Below are positions 59,617 to 64,000 of a stretch of DNA of 64,000 bases, piece after piece. Position 1 is the stretch's first letter; each line of letters opens with the position of its first letter. Origin of the DNA: CAYVUI01 sp964454745 (lineage in GTDB: Bacteria > Planctomycetota > Phycisphaerae > Sedimentisphaerales > Anaerohalosphaeraceae). The position numbers were made by a program, and so were the translations under genes. The stretch lies in NCBI GenBank assembly GCA_964454745.1, contig CAYVUI010000001.1:45021-109020 (forward strand), given 5' to 3'. Below the pieces are notes generated by a model that saw only the letters and a list, made by a program, of their open reading frames with translations, ran no database searches and was not told where the DNA came from.

Positions 59617-61818
59617 ATGAACTTAGTAAAATTCTTCCGCAAAAAAAAGACGGTTATTATGACCTGGGCTGTCATCATTCTGATGGTCGCATTCATCGGC
59701 GGCACCGCATTCCAACAGATCATGAGACAGGTAAGCATTGTCCGTGCCCCCAAGCAGGCCACCTACGGGGACGGAAATGCCATCCGTCAAACACACGTCC
59801 AGCGAGCCACCGCAGAACTTGAAATCCTAAGAGGCCTGCGGATGGACTATATCCTCGCCATGAGAGGCCAGAGCCAGAACCAGCCGGACCTGGCTTCCAG
59901 GCTGCTGGCGATGCTCCTGTTCCCCGATTCCATCAGTGCCGCTTCCATTAACGGCTATCTCAAACAGGCCGTCCAGAAGGGCGAACTGATGCTGTCGGAA
60001 AATGAAGTCGATGCTTTCTTCAAGGATCCCATGGCACCGAATTTCTACTACTGGATCCTGCTCAACCATGAAGCCGTCGAAATGGGAATCCAGCTCTCGA
60101 TAGAAGACGCAAGGGCCTTCCTCGATAACGAAATCGCACGGATGACCAACAACCAGGCCAACGGACAGATGCTCATCCAGCAGGTTCAGGAAGCCTCCAA
60201 TCTCACCGAGGAGCAGATCCTGGAAGTCGCCCGCAAAATGCTCAGCGTTATGACCTATGTGGATACGATTACGTCTTCGGTCAATGTGACCACTCGGCAG
60301 ATGAAAAATGCCTCGTATACCAACGCCCAGCGGTTCACCGGAACGTTCATTCGCCTCGGTGCCTCGGACTTTATCGATGATATCTACTCCCCCACCGATC
60401 AACAGGTACAGGACCAGTTCGAGCAGTACAAAGACGTACTGCCCGGTGAAATCACGGCTGCAAATCCCTACGGATTTGGCTACAAACTCCCTGCGGCCCT
60501 GGAGCTGGAGTACATCCTCTATGACCTCGAACAGATCAAGGATATCATTGATCCGGTTACCAGCGACCAGAAAGAGGACTACTACCGGCGAAACACTTCC
60601 ATTTTCAAAATTTCGGAACCGGTCGATCCCAACAATCCCCAGGGAGAAAAAACCACGCGGCTCCAGACCTATGTGGAAGTGGAAACCCAGATCGAGCAGC
60701 AGCTCATCTTTGAACGAATCCGCAAGAAGTCCGATTTGATTATTTCCGACCTGAGAAGTTTCCTCAACAAGGGCTACATGGAAAATAATATACAGCCCGA
60801 CGAGGCCGATTCCAGGGAGCTTAAGAAATACAATCGTTCCTTCTCCGAGGCCGCGGAAACCATCGCGCAGAAATATAAAATCGACATGAGTGCCTCCAAA
60901 ACCGGCATGATGACGTATAAAGACGCAAGGCAGGACGCGTTTCTCGGATCGATGATCACCGAGGGTCAGGCCGGAACCGCGGTCATGATTAACCGGGCAC
61001 TCTACGCGATGGACCCGCTCAACGAGACCACCCTTAATCGCCTCGAGATCAATACACCCAAACCCTGGCAGATACTCGGCCCGGTCATGGCAGCCAGGGA
61101 GCAAAATGATGAAACCATTAACGTCGTTGGCCTGATCCGCGTCATTGACACCCGCCCCCAAACCGTTGCGCAAAACCTCGACGAAACCATCTCCGGCCCC
61201 GGCATCCGCCTGAACCCCGACAAACAGACCGAAACCACGACCATCGAAGATCAGGTCATCGAAGATCTCAAGCTCGTTCATGGTATGGAAATCGCAAACC
61301 AGAGAGCCAACCAGCTCTCCGACATGATCCAGGCCGACGGCTGGGAAAAGGGACTGGAGGAATTCAACAAAAAATTCCGATCCAAAGACCAGCAGCTCGA
61401 AATTGAAGATCTCATGGGCCAGACCCGCGCCAGCCAGATGAACCTGTTCATGCAGGCCAAACGCATCGGGGAAACCGCGGCACAAAACTATATGCAGGCC
61501 TCCAGGCTGATCGAGACTTTTGATTCCAAAATTCCCGCGGGGACAAATGAGGCCAAAAATCTCAACCAGGTCATCGAGTTCAAACCCCTTCGAAGTGTCT
61601 ACCTGCTGCAAAACATTGAGAAAAGCCCCGTCTCCAGGGACCGCTACGAGCGATACAAACCCCTCATGGCAAAACAGTTTGAAAAGATGAGCTCCGACTC
61701 AGCCGTACTGAGCTTCCTGAACCCGGGCAATATCCAAGCCAGGAACAACTTTGAGTTTGTCGAGAGAAGCCAACCCGAGGATGAACAGGACCCCGCAGAG
61801 GAATCCACGGAAGAATGA
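59617..61818 (+). CDS. SurA_N-like membrane-anchored periplasmic protein
   Basis: A 733-residue protein with one N-terminal membrane helix (VIMTWAVIILMVAFIGGTAF), like PpiD. The first part after the helix (about 35-220) resembles the SurA N-terminal chaperone domain, with coiled and helical features (LSEEQILEVARKM). I could not see the parvulin prolyl isomerase motif that PpiD or SurA would carry, so it may be a chaperone-only form. The C-terminus is acidic (EDEQDPAEESTEE). It overlaps the next small membrane protein gene by four bases. Role: probably folding or quality control of envelope proteins. Confidence 0.7.
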   Translation: MNLVKFFRKKKTVIMTWAVIILMVAFIGGTAFQQIMRQVSIVRAPKQATYGDGNAIRQTHVQRATAELEILRGLRMDYILAMRGQSQNQPDLASRLLAMLLFPDSISAASINGYLKQAVQKGELMLSENEVDAFFKDPMAPNFYYWILLNHEAVEMGIQLSIEDARAFLDNEIARMTNNQANGQMLIQQVQEASNLTEEQILEVARKMLSVMTYVDTITSSVNVTTRQMKNASYTNAQRFTGTFIRLGASDFIDDIYSPTDQQVQDQFEQYKDVLPGEITAANPYGFGYKLPAALELEYILYDLEQIKDIIDPVTSDQKEDYYRRNTSIFKISEPVDPNNPQGEKTTRLQTYVEVETQIEQQLIFERIRKKSDLIISDLRSFLNKGYMENNIQPDEADSRELKKYNRSFSEAAETIAQKYKIDMSASKTGMMTYKDARQDAFLGSMITEGQAGTAVMINRALYAMDPLNETTLNRLEINTPKPWQILGPVMAAREQNDETINVVGLIRVIDTRPQTVAQNLDETISGPGIRLNPDKQTETTTIEDQVIEDLKLVHGMEIANQRANQLSDMIQADGWEKGLEEFNKKFRSKDQQLEIEDLMGQTRASQMNLFMQAKRIGETAAQNYMQASRLIETFDSKIPAGTNEAKNLNQVIEFKPLRSVYLLQNIEKSPVSRDRYERYKPLMAKQFEKMSSDSAVLSFLNPGNIQARNNFEFVERSQPEDEQDPAEESTEE

Positions 61819-62255
61819 TGAAAAAGACCGCGACGGATCATACACTCTTGCTTATTATTGTCGCCATCCTGAGCTGGGCCATCCCCGGCGGCGGACACTT
61901 TTTCATTAAACAGCGAAAAAGAGGCATCGTCATCTTCCTGACCATCACCCTGACCTTTTTAATGGGCCTGTACATCGGGTCAATCGGGGTCATACAGTCT
62001 ACACCGCTCAATTTCTGGTATGTCGGCCAGGTATTCGTTTCCCCGGCCGTAATGATCATCGGCGCGGTCACCGCCTCCGGGGATTACACCGTATATGGCA
62101 AACCCTTCGAGATCGCGCAGATCTACACCCTTACCGCCGGACTGATGAACCTGCTGGCGATCATCTCCGCGGTCTACATGGCCTACACCGGACGCGGCGA
62201 AATGATCGGAACCGAAGAGGAAGAATCCCAACAACCCCAGGGAGAAAACGCATGA
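61815..62255 (+). CDS. Small membrane protein (DUF6677-like)
   Basis: A 146-residue membrane protein with about four helices (LLLIIVAILSWAIPGGGHFF, GIVIFLTITLTFLMGLYI, AVMIIGAVTASGDY, GLMNLLAIISAVYMAYT) and an acidic tail. The first helix pattern PGGGHFFIKQRKRG resembles the DUF6677-type proteins of Planctomycetota, from memory and not verified. It overlaps both neighbours by four bases, so the three genes form one operon. Function unknown, possibly partner of the SurA_N-like protein. Confidence 0.7.
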   Translation: MMKKTATDHTLLLIIVAILSWAIPGGGHFFIKQRKRGIVIFLTITLTFLMGLYIGSIGVIQSTPLNFWYVGQVFVSPAVMIIGAVTASGDYTVYGKPFEIAQIYTLTAGLMNLLAIISAVYMAYTGRGEMIGTEEEESQQPQGENA

Positions 62256-62491
62256 CAGAGTTCCTTGCATCCTTTACTTCGCCCATGCACATCGGAACCA
62301 CGCCGATGAGCCTGCTGTGGATGTTCCCCCTGCTGCTGACCGTCGCGCTGATTTACAAAGCGACCAAGCTGCGAGTCATGTTCATGGGAAAATTCGCGAA
62401 GCAAGTGATCACCCTGTTCCTCACACTCAGCGGCTTTATGATCCTGGCCGTCATCGGCCTCAATATCCTCGTCTGGTTCCTGACCGCCTGA
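62252..62491 (+). CDS. Small two-helix membrane protein
   Basis: A 79-residue protein with two hydrophobic helices (LLWMFPLLLTVALIYKATKL, VITLFLTLSGFMILAVIGLN). It overlaps the upstream gene by four bases (ATGA) and ends the operon of the SurA_N-like protein. Not recognised. The overlap and the regular helices argue that it is real. Confidence 0.7.
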   Translation: MTEFLASFTSPMHIGTTPMSLLWMFPLLLTVALIYKATKLRVMFMGKFAKQVITLFLTLSGFMILAVIGLNILVWFLTA

Positions 62492-62506
62492 GCCGCCAGC
62501 CGACTA

Positions 62507-63211
62507 CTATACCGGTTCTTCCACCGCCTGGATCACTCCAAGCTCAACCAGGGCATTGCAGGCCGCCTTCTGCTCGGCATCCTTTTTCGTCATTCCCCAG
62601 GCACTCTCAAAACGACGATCAGAAATGACAACCGAAGATTCAAAGCACTTGTTATGATCCGGGCCTTTCTCGTCCAGCAGTTCATAAATCGGCGTGGAAT
62701 TAAATTCCCGCTGACAGTGCTGCTGGAGAAGTGATTTGAAATTCTGCTGATGCTGTGCCGCGTCCGCCTGATCGATCATCTCACTGAATGCCATCAGGAT
62801 AAACTTGGTCACCGCTTCGTACCCCCCGTCAAGATAAACCGCCGCGATCACTGCCTCCAGGGCTCCCGCCGAGATCGATCCTGCCATCGCGCGCGTATTC
62901 GCCATTCCCTTGCCCGCGAAAATAAACTCCGTCAGACCCAGTTCGCCGGCCACCTTCGAACAGGTCTTGCGCGACACGATCATACTCTTGATTTTTGTCA
63001 GGTCGCCCTCGAGATACTCCGGAAAACGCGCAAAAAGCGTCTCACAGATCACCAGTGAGAGTATCGAATCGCCCAGGAATTCCAGCCGCTCGTTGCTAGA
63101 AACGCGGTTGTCCGCGTATGAAGAATGTGTAAAGGCAAGTTCGATCAGTTCCGGGTTGTTAAATGAATAATCGAGAATCTGCTCGATTTGAAGCAGTGTT
63201 TTTTCGTCCAT
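62507..63211 (-). CDS. rnc: Ribonuclease III
   Basis: RNase III (234 residues) cuts double-stranded RNA in rRNA processing and mRNA control. The signature NERLEFLGDSILSLVI carries the catalytic acid, with a further acidic part GALEAVIAAVYLD. The C-terminal dsRNA-binding domain (about 160-230) includes GPDHNKCFESSVVISDR and DAEQKAACNALVE. I use ATG 63211; the frame is open to a TTG at 63223. A sigma-70 type promoter lies about 90-115 bases upstream. Confidence 0.95.
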   Translation of the reverse strand: MDEKTLLQIEQILDYSFNNPELIELAFTHSSYADNRVSSNERLEFLGDSILSLVICETLFARFPEYLEGDLTKIKSMIVSRKTCSKVAGELGLTEFIFAGKGMANTRAMAGSISAGALEAVIAAVYLDGGYEAVTKFILMAFSEMIDQADAAQHQQNFKSLLQQHCQREFNSTPIYELLDEKGPDHNKCFESSVVISDRRFESAWGMTKKDAEQKAACNALVELGVIQAVEEPV

Positions 63212-63298
63212 AATCTCGTCCAATAAAGTACTAACACCGCAAGCAGATTGCGAAGATCGTCATACCTACGAGATTCGAAATCGGCTTGACAAAACATT

Positions 63299-63327
63299 AT
63301 AATACCACATCACCCCCGAAAAGTCAA
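63299..63327 (-). promoter_or_regulatory. Sigma-70 type promoter of rnc
   Basis: Minus strand: TTGACT (63322-63327), 17 bases, TATTAT (63299-63304). TATAAT three bases further down could serve as an alternative -10. Confidence 0.65.
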
Positions 63328-63381
63328 GCTTCCTTTTTTCAGCCCCTCCTGCCGAAAGACACCTGTGCCGGCAATCGCCTC

Positions 63382-63720
63382 TCAGGATTCAACCATCTGC
63401 AAACCCGCCAGGGCGATAAAATGGTCATCCACAAACTCGAAAACCTGGTCTAAACCTGCGATTTCAAAGACTTTACGTGTCTGGGCACGCACCGAAGAAA
63501 GGACCAGCGACCCGCCGTTATCCCTAATCTGCTTGCGAATCTTGAGCATTTTCGCCAGGCTCGAAGACGTGACGATTTCCACGTTTGAAAAATCCACAAC
63601 CACCGAATACGCCGGCTGATTCTGGATCATCGCAAGACAAGTTTCGAGCTCTTCGCCCATCTGCGGCTCGCGGGCCAGTTGAATCAAAATGATATTTTCA
63701 GACCAGTTTTCAATACTCAT
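63382..63720 (-). CDS. STAS-domain anti-sigma factor antagonist
   Basis: A 112-residue STAS protein of the SpoIIAA/RsbV type. PAYSVVVDFSNVEIVTSSSLA contains the phosphorylatable serine context typical of these switches, and the RxDNGGSLVLSSV region follows. It would bind an anti-sigma kinase of the RsbW type, which is not in the window. GGAG precedes the ATG. In Planctomycetota such STAS proteins also partner with phosphatases. A weak sigma-28-like element lies about 160 bases upstream. Confidence 0.88.
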   Translation of the reverse strand: MSIENWSENIILIQLAREPQMGEELETCLAMIQNQPAYSVVVDFSNVEIVTSSSLAKMLKIRKQIRDNGGSLVLSSVRAQTRKVFEIAGLDQVFEFVDDHFIALAGLQMVES

Positions 63721-64000
63721 AACGAATATCTCCTGTTGACTGCAAAGCGCATTACCGCTTCTAAAAACGACACTATTACAGTACTGTATCGGCCCCGGGA
63801 CTGGAGGGTTTAATCAATTTTTTGCTGCCCTTCCAAAATTCCAGTTTCCCTCTTTCCAGCCGCACCTTCCAGCGGATCATTATCGGACGACATCATAAAA
63901 TTCTTCTTTTTTAAATACTTTCCCCATTTCCGGCCCCTGTTTGATTAATTGTAACCGTTCACAGGGCGTGAATGTGGATTATGGCCCCAATAATGTAGGA
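63721..64000. other. 280-base region at the window end without a visible gene
   Basis: I see no open frame with a ribosome site. The only element noted is the sigma-28-like site at 63880-63905. The region continues past the window. Confidence 0.6.
63880..63905 (-). promoter_or_regulatory. Weak sigma-28-like promoter for the STAS gene
   Basis: Minus strand: AAGAATTT (63898-63905), 10 bases, TCCGATAA (63880-63887). The -10 fits well (7 of 8), the -35 poorly. Confidence 0.3.

Noticed and set aside
63241..63310. TTGACA and TATAAT on the plus strand near 63285-63302
   Set aside because: Only about six bases apart, so they cannot be a promoter together; the minus-strand promoter at 63299-63327 fits better.
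1..64000. CRISPR arrays, prophage genes, transposases or rRNA
   Set aside because: None seen on either strand.

Overview
The window looks like a chromosome segment from a Planctomycetota bacterium, probably class Phycisphaerae (Sedimentisphaerales-like). This is an inference from gene content: a Tat-exported sulfatase, a LamG protein with dockerin-like calcium-loop motifs, a beta-helix/TIM-barrel polysaccharide protein, a DUF5703-type lipoprotein, a CE7 esterase, many lipoprotein or secreted hydrolases, and a very dense set of two-component proteins and WhiG/FliA-type sigma factors. Coding density is high. I see no prophage, insertion sequence, CRISPR array or rRNA. One 10-N assembly gap lies inside hemW (9304-9313).

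Layout. 0-4.1 kb: end of a LuxR-type regulator, a lipoprotein MsrA, a methyltransferase, and a FixJ/FixL-like two-component pair. 4.3-8.2 kb: sulfatase and LamG surface protein. 8.3-12 kb: hemW, pssA, psd and an FHA-GAF protein on the minus strand. 12-16.6 kb: an unusual beta-helix/TIM-barrel fusion and a vapBC pair, followed by tRNA-Ser(UGA). 16.9-18.6 kb: a rhamnose-mutarotase-like lipoprotein and a UroD-family protein. 19-31.6 kb: a signalling island with a FliA/WhiG sigma factor overlapping a region-2-only sigma-like protein, an NtrC-type regulator, a roughly 1280-residue REC-PAS-GAF kinase, two single receivers, a PAS protein, a CheY-like receiver, a CheA-like kinase with rearranged domains, and a protein made of two degenerate receivers. 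31.6-37.1 kb: ExbD/ExbB, a VWA protein and an L,D-transpeptidase, then 5-formyl-THF cyclo-ligase and RarA. 37.2-42.4 kb: flagellin-like protein, diguanylate cyclase, MerR-type regulator, an unknown gene, FlhG and FliA. 42.5-51.8 kb: housekeeping genes (dapF, rpsU, M42 peptidase, uvrB, nadC, birA) mixed with a HEPN pair, a radical SAM protein and a pseudopilin. 51.8-59.3 kb: DUF5703-like lipoprotein, lpdA-lipB-lipA, CE7 esterase and a membrane protein. 59.6-63.7 kb: SurA_N-like membrane protein with two small membrane proteins, RNase III and a STAS protein.

How the parts may work together. Sequences resembling sigma-28 promoters (TAAA-like -35, about 15-16 bases, CCGATA-type -10) stand upstream of fliA, the diguanylate cyclase, the flagellin-like gene and, divergently, the PAS gene and the CheY/CheA-like operon. 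This suggests one FliA/WhiG-type regulon linking motility-type proteins, c-di-GMP and a rearranged chemotaxis-like kinase, although no flagellar basal-body genes are in the window. A sigma-54 type -24/-12 element at 12327-12342 and an NtrC-type activator point to a second alternative-sigma circuit.

Start sites were moved from the longest open frame where a clear Shine-Dalgarno sequence favoured an internal start; these are noted entry by entry. Family assignments rest on motifs read by eye, not on database searches.
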